From: a virus
Reading direction: 5' to 3' (one strand)
DNA length: 64,000 bases
Virus record (IMG/VR): IMGVR_UViG_3300039210_000244
Span: 20,462 to 84,461 of that record
Each line of letters opens with the position of its first letter. Positions within the stretch are counted from its first letter, which is position 1. Below, piece by piece: positions 17,454 through 25,163 of the stretch. A model generated the notes under the pieces. That model had not been told where the DNA came from and ran no database searches. It saw only the letters and a list, made by a program, of their open reading frames with translations. The translations under genes were made by a program, and so were the position numbers.

Positions 17454-17977
17454 TTGATTACTTTCTGCAGGAAGGATTTCATTTCCGCTTGGAGTAGCGC
17501 ACGCGCCTTGGGCCGCATGTTCTCGACGATTCGCATCGCCTTGATTCCGCGCACGCGCTTCGCCAAAACGTAGTCGGTCCCGAACTTCATCCCGGGCGTC
17601 CAGCCGCCAACTGCTGCGGTCGAGGTGAGGGGAATAAATAGCAGCCGCGCAGTCTTCGGATAGATGTAGCCGCCATTGCTCGTCGGCGTGCCGGCGTTGC
17701 CGGTTCCCTTCTCCAGCCAAAGCATGATCTTGTTCGGGTTGGCCGGATTCCCGTCGGTCGAATTGAAGATCAGCCGCTCGCTATCGTTTGTCTTCAGGAT
17801 CGTCCAATTCCGACGCGTGTTGCCGGTCCAGCCCTTCGGCGTGGCGGCGATCAAAGCCGTCCTCGTTCTCCACGCGGCGATCTCAACTGGCTTGTCAAAC
17901 GACTTGTCGGTCAGCGCCAGCTTTATCCGAGCGATCATGCGATCACCGGCGTCGGTGTTGGCGGTCGCGCGAATCAT
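17450..17977 (-). CDS. HK97 gp10-like neck/tail protein
   Basis: 175 residues. The pattern of an N-terminal helix, RTRTALIAATPKGWTGNTRR, a central IMLWLEKGTGN and a C-terminal basic helix (ARALLQAEMKSFLQKVIK) fits the gp10-like head-tail joining family. Placed between connector and tail-completion genes with ATGA overlaps. Confidence 0.65.
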   Translation of the reverse strand: MIRATANTDAGDRMIARIKLALTDKSFDKPVEIAAWRTRTALIAATPKGWTGNTRRNWTILKTNDSERLIFNSTDGNPANPNKIMLWLEKGTGNAGTPTSNGGYIYPKTARLLFIPLTSTAAVGGWTPGMKFGTDYVLAKRVRGIKAMRIVENMRPKARALLQAEMKSFLQKVIK

Positions 17978-18615
17978 ACGAGCCCGATTCGGTAGCGATC
18001 CAAAATATCCGTGACCTCAGCGGGGATCTTGCGAAGCGTGACCGTTTGCCGGTCGCCATTCACGCCGACGTACTCGCGCGTCGAACGGCCTGAACTGACC
18101 GCGGCAAAGATCGTGCACGCGCGGGTGATGTTGGCTGGGATGCCTGTTGGCGGGACCGTCAACGGGTTCGTTGCATCGAGCGCATAGCCAAATTTACCCT
18201 GTAGCGTGATCTGCTTCAGCAGCGGAAACGTGCGACCTCCGTTGAGCACGTCCATTCGAAATGTGTCCGGGCGAAGCCAGCGACCGACGCGGACAATCTT
18301 AGCATCCTTCGAGAATGGCGCCGTCTCCAGTCGGTATTGATCGGCCGGCAAAACCTCGCCGTCCACTTGGATCTCCGTGAGCTCGATGCACGGGAACGGC
18401 AGCCAAATCCTATTCAGAGCGATCCAGTATGACGGCACTACGAGCACCGAGGATGAGTGGTCGTGGAACAGGAAGTCGCGATGACAGTAATCGTCGATCG
18501 CTCGCGACGCCGCGTTGATGCAGTCCGTGAACAGGTCTATTTCGGTATCGTCGGTGTTGCGCGTTTCAGCCTGAACGTTCGCGACGGTACAATACGGATA
18601 AAGGAGCGTGCTCAT
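17974..18615 (-). CDS. Head-tail connector (adaptor) protein
   Basis: 213 residues. N-terminal helical bundle with TDCINAASRAIDDYCHRDF, typical of gp6-like/gp15-like connectors that bind the portal, followed by beta strands carrying a hairpin (ELTEIQVDGEVLPADQYRLE). Position directly before neck genes agrees. Start overlaps the upstream stop as ATGA. Confidence 0.7.
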   Translation of the reverse strand: MSTLLYPYCTVANVQAETRNTDDTEIDLFTDCINAASRAIDDYCHRDFLFHDHSSSVLVVPSYWIALNRIWLPFPCIELTEIQVDGEVLPADQYRLETAPFSKDAKIVRVGRWLRPDTFRMDVLNGGRTFPLLKQITLQGKFGYALDATNPLTVPPTGIPANITRACTIFAAVSSGRSTREYVGVNGDRQTVTLRKIPAEVTDILDRYRIGLV

Positions 18616-18851
18616 ATTGTGCAGAGCGTAACCATTTTCTTGTCACGCGGAGAGGGAGACTGACCGTGCCAGTAGCGGCGGTGACTCTGGAGTACCTTCG
18701 TCCGGCACTTCTCCACCTCGATCTGGTAGTCCCGCACAACCGCGGCGACTCCATCGTGGGATGCGATCTTCAGCCGGCGGAGCAAGAGATCCTGCTCGGC
18801 GAGAGCGATCACCGATTCCCTGATCGTCTGAGCGAGTTTGTCGCGGTCCAT
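18612..18851 (-). CDS. Small helical protein of the head-tail block
   Basis: 79 residues, helical N-terminus (MDRDKLAQTIRESVIALAEQ) and a basic C-terminal part. ATGA coupling to the connector supports it. Two hairpins lie upstream (18870-18888 and the terminator 18899-18920). No family recognised. Confidence 0.55.
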   Translation of the reverse strand: MDRDKLAQTIRESVIALAEQDLLLRRLKIASHDGVAAVVRDYQIEVEKCRTKVLQSHRRYWHGQSPSPRDKKMVTLCTI

Positions 18852-18898
18852 AAGCTGAGCGGTTTAGCCCGCAGCTGCCGCGGGCAGGTGAAAGAAAA

Positions 18899-18920
18899 AG
18901 AGCGGCGCAACGGCCGCTCT
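18899..18920 (-). terminator. Rho-independent terminator after the 65-residue gene
   Basis: Perfect 8-bp stem AGAGCGGC/GCCGCTCT, 6-base loop, followed on the minus strand by TTTTTCTTT. It separates the 18924-19121 gene from the connector operon. Confidence 0.8.
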
Positions 18921-18923
18921 CGT

Positions 18924-19121
18924 TTACTCAGCGGACGGCTTCGCTACTTGGCCGGTCTTTGCGGGAACAGGAACCTCGGGAACGAGCTTGAACTGTTCTG
19001 GCGCGTGCTTCTCAAGGCCAGCGGCCTGTTCGGCCGTGACTGTGATGATGCAGCCTTCGGTGACTAGACCGACGCCAGCAAGATTCTGTTTCACTTTACC
19101 AATGTATTTATAGCGCGGCAT
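18924..19121 (-). CDS. Small head-region protein
   Basis: 65 residues. MPRYKYIGKVKQNLAGVGLV and a following turn-rich strand pattern look like a small beta domain of the kind found next to capsid genes; the C-terminus is Pro/Ala/Lys-rich. It has its own hexamer leader (GAACTGAATTGAACCCGAA) and is immediately followed by a terminator, so it is a single-gene unit. Confidence 0.65.
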   Translation of the reverse strand: MPRYKYIGKVKQNLAGVGLVTEGCIITVTAEQAAGLEKHAPEQFKLVPEVPVPAKTGQVAKPSAE

Positions 19122-19306
19122 AAAATTCGTTTCGGGTTCAATTCAGTTCGGGTACAAACACCGTGCGAAATCGAGTCGCGGCCATGCAAGCAATATCGCT
19201 GAAAATCAATCAGCAGCCGTTGTCCCTTCAACGCACAGCGCGAATCTCATCGGACTCGATACAGAACGGCGGCAGAAAAAAGAGCCCCGTTAAATCGAAA
19301 AGAAAA

Positions 19307-19333
19307 GGCCGGCTCCACCCGATGGAACCGGCC
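19307..19333 (-). terminator. Second terminator downstream of the capsid gene
   Basis: GGCCGG(T)TCCA stem of about 11 pairs with one mismatch and loop TCGGG-like, followed on the minus strand by TTTTCTTTTC. Confidence 0.75.
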
Positions 19334-19424
19334 TCCCGATTAACAAGAGCAAGGAACAAGCTCGCTCTACCCATCAGCATCAGCGGGCGCGGACGCGTAT
19401 CCGTCAAACAATTCCGAAAATAAA

Positions 19425-19452
19425 AAGCCCGCCCCAGTTAAGGAGCGGGCTT
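19425..19452 (-). terminator. Terminator directly after the capsid gene
   Basis: AAGCCCGC/GCGGGCTT 8-bp stem with TTTTT following on the minus strand, about 20 bases after the capsid stop codon. Confidence 0.85.
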
Positions 19453-19473
19453 GAAGGTATCAGACAGGCTCGC

Positions 19474-21066
19474 TTAGGCCGTCCAATTGAAACCGATCGC
19501 AGCCGCTTTCGTGTTTGCGAGTGATTCCATCGGCGCGAAGGCGCGACGGAACGAGGCAACCACGCAGTTGACCTGCTTCTGCACGTCACGGAACGTTTCG
19601 AGCATGAAGCCACGACGCACGCCAGCGATCCAGGCCGGCTTGTAAACGATCAGGATCGAACCCTTGGTCGTGGTGATGCCATCGTACACGCCGGTAGCGT
19701 TCAAGTCCTCGCGGACCGCAGCCGACGGAACGATGTCGATGCCGAAGACGCTCGGCGCCACACCGGTGAAGATGCGAGCGTTCTGAGTACCGCCGGCCTT
19801 TTCCGCCGTGAGGGTTTCAGGGAGCAGGATCAGATCGTTGTAGGCCAGAGGGCCGGCAATGATCAGGAGTTGCTTCGGGTCCATGCCCCACTTTCCAAGC
19901 AGCTTGCGGAGAGCACCGATGTTGGCCGCGGAGACGCCGCCCGTCGCGAGCGACAACTGGAGCGAAGCCTGCGCGAGCGCGAGCTTGCGGATGCCGTTGA
20001 ACGCGCGGGCAACATGCGTTGCACCGAGAGCGAGGATGTCGGAATCCTGAGCGCCGGTCGTGTCACCACTGACCATCGCGAACTCCAGCGCGGCAGCCGC
20101 GGCTTCACCGAGCTGCGACGTGATGAGCGGGAGAACCGCGATCAACGAGTCCTCATCGGCCTCGTAATCGTAGTTCGTCTGGCCCATGATCTTCGCAGCC
20201 GTCAGCGTCAGCTTGTCAGTGCCAGGGCTCGATTCCGTGGCCGCGGTCGAGGAGGTGCCCAATTGGAACACCGGTCGAGTCGTGGACAGCGGGAACGGGA
20301 ACGGATTGGTCGGCATGTTGACCTCGGTGCCAGCCAGCGCGACCGCCAGCTTGCTTTCGAGGTACAAGCGTTGGAGCAGCGTGCTCGACAGCGTGACGTT
20401 CATCAATTCCAAGCCGCTGCCAGCGGCACCGGAGGTGATCGCTTTGGTTTGGATGCTGGACATCAGGCGCTTTTCAGAGCGCACGCCGCGGTCGGTCGCG
20501 TCTTTCAACACGGACTCCGGAATGCCGTCGTTGATGACTTCGTCCGGGATCGCGCCTTGGCCGAGGAAGCGGCCACCCTTGGTCAGCACGTTGAGGAGCT
20601 GCTTCTGGGAGACCGACAAATTGCCGGCGCGGTGAGCGATGGGGAACTCGATACCGGATTCCTCCGGAAATTCCATTTTAGAAGGAGCGCGGACGCCCTT
20701 GACGGCTTGATCGACGATCGCCTTGACGGCTTCGGCTGTGAGACCGGCGGTGGCCGATTTCTTGACGGCCTCGGCGACGGCGCTCGCGAGAGCGACGGGA
20801 TCGAGGTTTTCGATCTTGATCGCCTTAACGGCGGTCGAGACGATTTCCGTGACCTTGGCTTCGGTGACGTTGCCAGCGGTCGCGTCCTTGACGGCTTTCG
20901 TCACGGTCGCAGTCAGGTCAGCCTCGGTCATCGAGCTTTCGTCGGTGGAAGCAGCGGCCTTCGCTTGAAGGTCGGCGAGTTCGATTTTTTCCTCTGCCGT
21001 ATGACTGGCAGCGGATTTGGCAATCAGCTCTAGGAGCCGTTTGAGTTGTGCAGCGGTGAGTTTCAT
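19474..21066 (-). CDS. Major capsid protein, HK97 fold, with N-terminal scaffold-like domain
   Basis: 530 residues. Residues 1 to about 150 are an Ala/Glu/Lys-rich helical delta-domain that acts as internal scaffold and is probably removed by the neighbouring protease. The rest contains typical HK97-type capsid features: a spine-helix region (GEAAAAALEFAMVSGDTTGA), then GALRKLLGKWGMDPKQLLII and C-terminal strands ending in RGFMLETFRDVQKQVNCVVA. A long hexamer leader (AACCTGAACCTGAAACGAAA plus further CGAAA units) precedes the ATG and a terminator follows, consistent with high expression. Confidence 0.9.
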   Translation of the reverse strand: MKLTAAQLKRLLELIAKSAASHTAEEKIELADLQAKAAASTDESSMTEADLTATVTKAVKDATAGNVTEAKVTEIVSTAVKAIKIENLDPVALASAVAEAVKKSATAGLTAEAVKAIVDQAVKGVRAPSKMEFPEESGIEFPIAHRAGNLSVSQKQLLNVLTKGGRFLGQGAIPDEVINDGIPESVLKDATDRGVRSEKRLMSSIQTKAITSGAAGSGLELMNVTLSSTLLQRLYLESKLAVALAGTEVNMPTNPFPFPLSTTRPVFQLGTSSTAATESSPGTDKLTLTAAKIMGQTNYDYEADEDSLIAVLPLITSQLGEAAAAALEFAMVSGDTTGAQDSDILALGATHVARAFNGIRKLALAQASLQLSLATGGVSAANIGALRKLLGKWGMDPKQLLIIAGPLAYNDLILLPETLTAEKAGGTQNARIFTGVAPSVFGIDIVPSAAVREDLNATGVYDGITTTKGSILIVYKPAWIAGVRRGFMLETFRDVQKQVNCVVASFRRAFAPMESLANTKAAAIGFNWTA

Positions 21067-21180
21067 TGTCGTTCTTTCGTTTCTGTCGTTTCGAGTCGTT
21101 TCGTTTCAGGTTCAGGTTTTCCGAAGGCTACTCCCGCTGAGGGTTTGGCCGTGATCGCCTAAAAAATTTGGGGCGCGCTT

Positions 21181-22191
21181 TCATTCCGTGCGGAGGGATT
21201 TCTTGCTGCGCCAAAACTTGGAGAATGCTTTCTGGCAGTCGGCGGCGCCGAGGCTGCGTGTGCGCACGAGCGCGTCCGGGTTCATCGGGACCGCCACGAG
21301 GCTGATCTCGTACAAATCCGCCGTGTGGATACCGCGACCATCGTCCTCGTAGTACCAGATGCCGCCGATCGACACGCCTTTCAGGTGGCCTTCGACGAGC
21401 TTGTACCGGACATCGCACATCCCGGGCGCGTTGCTGATCCGTCCGCGAACCGCGAGACCTTGCGCGGTGACGCCAACTTTCTCCCAGCTTCCGGCGATGG
21501 CATCGACCTCGTTCTCGTGATCGGTCAGAATCACGGGGTTGGTCATGAACTCCGGGATCGTCGCATCGAATGCGCCCGGGAGAATATAGTCGCCACCGCG
21601 GTCCTTCGGCGTCGTTGAGACGAAGGTGGAGGCGAAGCCTTCGATCACCACGTCCTGATAATCACAGATCGGGCAGTCGGCATCGTCCGCAGCACCGGCG
21701 TCAACCATGCTGGTGCCGTCGGCTGCCGTCTTCGGCGCCATTGGGCGCGGCATGCGAATCGGTTTAGCTTTGCAGTCAGCCGGGAGCGTGAGTGCCGCCG
21801 AGGCTTCAAAAATCTTGATTTGCTGGCCGGAGATCAGCGCCTTGCCGAGTTCGAGATCCGTCTGCTTAACCGCGGTCGTCGCTTCGGTCAGATAGAGCCG
21901 ACCGTCGCGGCCCGGGATCGCCATCTGTGCGATGACGTTCGCGCCCTCGATGCGTAGTGCCTTGCCGGCTACGCGCGCACCCTCGTAGGCAAAGAACACC
22001 GGTTTGCCCAACAACTCTGCCATCGCCTTCTCGTGCGCGTTCGGCGCGAGCAGATTCCCTACGACGTGACGTCCGGTTTCGGACGCGAGCCACGCCTTCA
22101 TCTCCGTTTGGTTGGAGTGATTACGCACGAGCAAAATCTTTTGCGCGGGCTTTTTGAGTTGGAGAATCTTGCTCACGTATTTGGGTTTCAC
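21181..22191 (-). CDS. HK97-type prohead protease with long N-terminal extension
   Basis: About 336 residues from a GTG at 22191 (a TTG at 22212 is also in frame). The C-terminal 170 residues are the protease: PGAFDATIPEFMTNPVILT, the catalytic His in TDHENE, Ser in LKGVSIGGIWYYED and a following LYEISLVAVPMNPDAL. Residues 1 to about 165 (ILQLKKPAQKILLVRNHSNQ onward) are not usual in this family and include a CPICDY pair. The GTG is preceded by TGCGGTGCGTC, as at the tape-measure start, which favours it. Confidence 0.8.
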   Translation of the reverse strand: MKPKYVSKILQLKKPAQKILLVRNHSNQTEMKAWLASETGRHVVGNLLAPNAHEKAMAELLGKPVFFAYEGARVAGKALRIEGANVIAQMAIPGRDGRLYLTEATTAVKQTDLELGKALISGQQIKIFEASAALTLPADCKAKPIRMPRPMAPKTAADGTSMVDAGAADDADCPICDYQDVVIEGFASTFVSTTPKDRGGDYILPGAFDATIPEFMTNPVILTDHENEVDAIAGSWEKVGVTAQGLAVRGRISNAPGMCDVRYKLVEGHLKGVSIGGIWYYEDDGRGIHTADLYEISLVAVPMNPDALVRTRSLGAADCQKAFSKFWRSKKSLRTE

Positions 22192-22229
22192 GACGCACCG
22201 CAGGTCGGTCAAATTTAACGTGAATAAAA

Positions 22230-22255
22230 AGAGCCGCCCATTTCGGAGCGGCTCT
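22230..22255 (-). terminator. Terminator upstream of the protease gene
   Basis: AGAGCCGC/GCGGCTCT 8-bp stem with TTTTTATT after it on the minus strand. It ends the upstream small-gene unit; the AAATTTGAC element follows at 22208-22217. Confidence 0.8.
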
Positions 22256-22342
22256 GTAATGCCTCACGCGGTGTTAGCTACCGGGTGAGGCGAGTGGCCT
22301 AAGAGCCAAGTGGTCCAATAAAGCCGAGCCCTTCAAAAAAAC
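22256..22342 (-). other. Structured intergenic segment
   Basis: Short gene-free segment able to form a GCCTCAC/GTGAGGC hairpin (22261-22291) just ahead of the terminator. No ORF. Confidence 0.3.
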
Positions 22343-22669
22343 TTAGACGGACCGCGATCCCAAGAAGCCTCGGACCGTGATGGTGCCGGACGCCCACGCA
22401 GAGATCGTCGCGCGAATCGCCTGCCCGAAAAGATTCGGCAGCTGGATCGCCGTCTGTGCACCGACGGTCGTGAATGCGGCCTGCGCCACACGGTGCCAGT
22501 TCGTGCCATCGGGGTTCAAAACCTCGATGGTCAGCGTCATTCCAGCGGTGGCGCCGGCCGTGACCGGGAGAATCACAATCGTATCCTGCCCCTTCTTGGT
22601 CTCGACCGCTTGTCCACTGCCGTTCGCGCCCTGCGCGTTGAGGAGAATAAAATCAGATACAATTTGCAT
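22343..22669 (-). CDS. Small beta-rich structural-type protein
   Basis: 108 residues, almost all beta-prone and glycine/threonine-rich (MTLTIEVLNPDGTNWHRVAQ). Looks like a head decoration or minor tail protein; gene order just upstream of the protease favours head. No hexamer leader; an AAATTGAC element lies at 22699-22708. Confidence 0.6.
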   Translation of the reverse strand: MQIVSDFILLNAQGANGSGQAVETKKGQDTIVILPVTAGATAGMTLTIEVLNPDGTNWHRVAQAAFTTVGAQTAIQLPNLFGQAIRATISAWASGTITVRGFLGSRSV

Positions 22670-22719
22670 GGTGCCAACTTTCTTCCGCCGTGCTGGCGGT
22701 CAATTTATTGTGCAAAAAT

Positions 22720-23310
22720 TCAGAGCCACGATGGCCCCTTGACGCCCTTGGGAATGCGCAGAATCAGCCGGACAACGAATTTAAAAATGATGTACGCCTT
22801 GAGCTTCATGCTCTCCACAAACAGCCAGCGGCAGGCACCGTGGAGTCTCACACTGAACGGCACGACCCAGCCAGTGACGACGTACACCGGGAGCGCGTCC
22901 GGGTGAATGAAATCCAGCGACACGCCAGAAGTCATCGCGTAGGTTTGATCCATCCACTGGCCAACCTGGATGTGGGCACCTTGGCGCCCTGGATCGCTGA
23001 GAATCGTTCCGCCGAGATCAATCGCGTGCGAACCACCCTTGACGGTGATCACTTGCCCACCAGCCGGCGCGACACCCAACGTCCCGAATTCACCGCGGAG
23101 CCTGATGTTCGTCGCGACATCAATATCCACCGCATTCTCGCGGAATTGTGGGAGCTTCACGCTCTCGCCGTGCACGTCGGAGACATGCGCGATCTTTAGC
23201 GGCGCGCTCATCGTCGTGTCTGGCGCGGTCGTGAGGTCGAGGCCGTCGAGGCATTCGCCCGCGGTGGCAACCTTCGTATAGGTGTCAATCGTTTCGGAGG
23301 CTGTGTTCAT
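22720..23310 (-). CDS. Unknown phage protein with hydrophobic C-terminus
   Basis: 196 residues. The first 150 are beta-rich; the C-terminal about 35 residues (LKAYIIFKFVVRLILRIPKG) are hydrophobic and basic, suggesting membrane association. AAATTGAC element at 23346-23354. It follows holin-like genes. No family recognised. Confidence 0.6.
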   Translation of the reverse strand: MNTASETIDTYTKVATAGECLDGLDLTTAPDTTMSAPLKIAHVSDVHGESVKLPQFRENAVDIDVATNIRLRGEFGTLGVAPAGGQVITVKGGSHAIDLGGTILSDPGRQGAHIQVGQWMDQTYAMTSGVSLDFIHPDALPVYVVTGWVVPFSVRLHGACRWLFVESMKLKAYIIFKFVVRLILRIPKGVKGPSWL

Positions 23311-23361
23311 TCGAGTGTCGCGACTCTCCGAGTGCGAGGTTGTCAGTCAATTTATGGCTGC

Positions 23362-23589
23362 TTAATTCGGCAGCGATTTTTCGGCATCGGCAATCGCGAT
23401 GGCGGCGGGCGCAACCGACACGACATTTGTTGAGCACCCGCTGAGCAGAAAGCCGAGGATCGCCGCGACAACCAACAGACCAACGCGCACGCTGCTATAT
23501 TCGAACAGCGCCAGCACGGCCCGCGCGAAATGTTTCCCCGCGCATCCTGCGTGGTAAGCGGCCTGCTGTGCTGGCGTAAGCGTGCTCAC
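23362..23589 (-). CDS. Small lipoprotein, spanin-like
   Basis: 75 residues from a GTG at 23589, one base after the upstream stop. A single hydrophobic segment (VGLLVVAAILGFLLSGC) ends in lipobox LSGC; the mature tail is about 25 residues. The small size, lipid anchor and position right after a membrane protein suggest an outer-spanin partner, unproven. Confidence 0.6.
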   Translation of the reverse strand: MSTLTPAQQAAYHAGCAGKHFARAVLALFEYSSVRVGLLVVAAILGFLLSGCSTNVVSVAPAAIAIADAEKSLPN

Positions 23590-23590
23590 G

Positions 23591-23833
23591 TCATTCCGAC
23601 CTTTTGTTAATCGCGAACAACACCACGACAGCAGCCGCCGATGCGCCTGCAAAGCCAGTTACAGAGCCCGGGATTTCAAGGAGCTTTGAAGCCAAGCCCG
23701 AAAGCCAGAACCACAGCAGACCCGGTAGAATAATCGTGACAAACACGACCGATAAAAACGCGAGACGAGATGAGGAAACGTTGCCGGTTCCGTCGTCGAT
23801 TGCTGAACGTAGCCAATCTGGGATGAGTTTCAT
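23591..23833 (-). CDS. Small membrane protein, holin candidate
   Basis: 80 residues with two hydrophobic helices (about 25-50 and 56-74), short charged ends (NKRSE) and a charged N-terminus MKLIPDWLRSAIDDG. Two helices and following lipoprotein fit a class II holin or related lysis protein. No endolysin is seen next to it, so the call is tentative. Confidence 0.6.
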   Translation of the reverse strand: MKLIPDWLRSAIDDGTGNVSSSRLAFLSVVFVTIILPGLLWFWLSGLASKLLEIPGSVTGFAGASAAAVVVLFAINKRSE

Positions 23834-23897
23834 AAATTCTTTATTGGTTTGCGTAGTCTAGGGAGTTGGCACTACCTTGCCGCGTCTCTTCCCCCAC

Positions 23898-24515
23898 ATG
23901 AAATCTCCCCTGTTTGCTTGCTTGTTCGCCGGGCTGTGCGCCTCGGCTTCGGCTTCCGGCTTCGACTGCTCGATACTCAGCCACATCACCTTCGATCAGC
24001 CGTGGCGCGACCTTGATAACTGGTACGCCTATATCGACACGGCGGGAGACGGCGCATACTCCGTGAGCACGTTCGACTCTCAGGGGTACAGCGGAACGCG
24101 GTGGGGGCAGCGAACGATACTGAGCGGGACGGCGGGCGATGGCGTGAACGCAGGAAGCGCCAGTGGCTCCGTAGAAATCTACACGATCTTCTGGTTTGAT
24201 TTTGGCATCGAGGGAGGAGCCCTGAGCTTCACGCATCAACGGCTGGCTAACTACGCCTATGCTTTGGGAAATGCAGACGGCATGGCGTTCGATTCGATTC
24301 TGTTCGATGGTGTCGAGACCAACCGAACGAGCTTCGACGGCCTGCAATTCTGGCATTCCGTGCAGCTCACGACGCGCGTTGAGGGGTGGGCGGTTGAGAA
24401 TAACGAGGCCAGCCATGTGCCGGACGGCGGATCGACCGTTGGGCTGCTTTTGATTGCGTTGTCTGGATTCGCGATTCATAGGGTTTTATGCCTAGTTCAG
24501 AATGTTCAGTTCTAA
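23898..24515 (+). CDS. Exported protein with VPDSG-CTERM-type sorting signal
   Basis: 205 residues. Signal peptide MKSPLFACLFAGLCASASA; mature beta-rich domain with aromatic residues; C-terminal VPDGGSTVGLLLIALSGFAI followed by HR, the pattern of VPDSG-CTERM signals recognised by exosortase/XrtA-like systems. Instead of ending in an Arg cluster the frame runs on about ten residues (CLVQNVQF), so the signal may be slightly eroded. Plus strand inside a minus-strand phage block, without the phage leader. ATG at 23898 preferred over 23877 because the signal peptide starts there. Confidence 0.8.
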   Translation: MKSPLFACLFAGLCASASASGFDCSILSHITFDQPWRDLDNWYAYIDTAGDGAYSVSTFDSQGYSGTRWGQRTILSGTAGDGVNAGSASGSVEIYTIFWFDFGIEGGALSFTHQRLANYAYALGNADGMAFDSILFDGVETNRTSFDGLQFWHSVQLTTRVEGWAVENNEASHVPDGGSTVGLLLIALSGFAIHRVLCLVQNVQF

Positions 24516-24526
24516 CCCCTGTAAAA

Positions 24527-25072
24527 ATGAAAATCAGAAATATAGTCGCGGGCCTCGGCCTGCTCGCTTCGGTGTTCGCGTGTTCGACCGCTTCGGCCCT
24601 TACTATGTGGCAGTCGCAAACAAGCACGATTGACCAGACCGCGTATATAACGGCTGTTTATGGAGCATTTGCCACCGACGATCTGAACTCGAACGGGGTA
24701 ATTACCGCCGATGAAATATCGCAGCACGCTGACGTTCCTTACGGGGCAACGTTTGCGGGCGTCCGGATTTCGGGCGTAGGCGGCGCACCCGTCGAACTCA
24801 CATGGGGCAATTTTCAATTGGTTCATGCGGTTTACAATTGGCGTTATGCAGTCGGCGACTTCACCGGCATTTTTGCGGGAGGTAGCATTGAGTGGTCGGG
24901 GGATGCCAGCGGAGGGCTGCTAACCGTAACCGCTGGCGGAAACGACCCAGTAGCATACGCCACAACCGGCTTTCTGATGCAGCCCATGCCCGACGCCGGG
25001 CAAACGGCGGGACTTATCGCCTTCGCTCTTGTGGGGCTCGGCTTGATACGTCGAAGGCTTTCGACGGCGTAA
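24527..25072 (+). CDS. Second exported sorting-signal protein, with EF-hand-like loop
   Basis: 181 residues, 11 bases after the previous gene. Signal peptide MKIRNIVAGLGLLASVFACS; a 12-residue calcium-loop-like DLNSNGVITADE near residue 55; C-terminal MPDAGQTAGLIAFALVGLGL then IRRRL, a complete PEP/VPDSG-CTERM-like tripartite tail (motif, helix, Arg cluster). Probably co-transcribed with the preceding gene and ended by the terminator at 25104-25131. Expected at the cell surface of the lysogen rather than in the virion (inference). Confidence 0.8.
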   Translation: MKIRNIVAGLGLLASVFACSTASALTMWQSQTSTIDQTAYITAVYGAFATDDLNSNGVITADEISQHADVPYGATFAGVRISGVGGAPVELTWGNFQLVHAVYNWRYAVGDFTGIFAGGSIEWSGDASGGLLTVTAGGNDPVAYATTGFLMQPMPDAGQTAGLIAFALVGLGLIRRRLSTA

Positions 25073-25103
25073 CCTGAGAGGAAGAACTCTTGATTCCAAA
25101 ACC

Positions 25104-25131
25104 GCCCTACTCGTAACCGAGTGGGGCTTTT
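25104..25131 (+). terminator. Terminator of the plus-strand surface-protein pair
   Basis: GCCCtACTCG/CGAGTgGGGC stem with 4-base loop followed by TTTTCG on the plus strand, 31 bases after the stop codon. A private terminator is typical of inserted moron genes. Confidence 0.8.
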
Positions 25132-25163
25132 CGTTCTGCGCTTACTTTGTTGTGCGGCGTGCA

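Larger units (their letters stand above)
19122..19473. other. Gene-free stretch with two terminators downstream of the capsid gene
   Basis: About 350 bases between the capsid stop and the next leader. It holds two terminators (19307-19333, 19425-19452) with about 90 bases between them that can fold into a 7-bp hairpin (GAGCGAG/CTTGCTC, near 19347-19367). No credible ORF on either strand; an 86-codon plus-strand frame here is low-complexity and lacks a leader. Confidence 0.5.

Noticed and set aside
19341-19420. tRNA-like string (GGTAGAGC, 7-bp stem with 7-base loop) between terminators
   Set aside because: No acceptor stem, no canonical T-loop (GGTTCCATC instead of GGTTCGAATCC) and a pyrimidine at position 37; more likely terminator structure.
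19163-19423. 86-codon plus-strand frame in the gap after the capsid gene
   Set aside because: Composition is basic and repetitive, overlaps two terminators, no leader or homology.
19870-21033. 387-codon plus-strand frame opposite the capsid gene
   Set aside because: Arg-rich, low-complexity mirror of the capsid coding strand; no leader or motif.
23898-25072. Surface-protein pair considered as an insertion-sequence cargo
   Set aside because: No transposase, terminal inverted repeats or target duplication seen at the edges.
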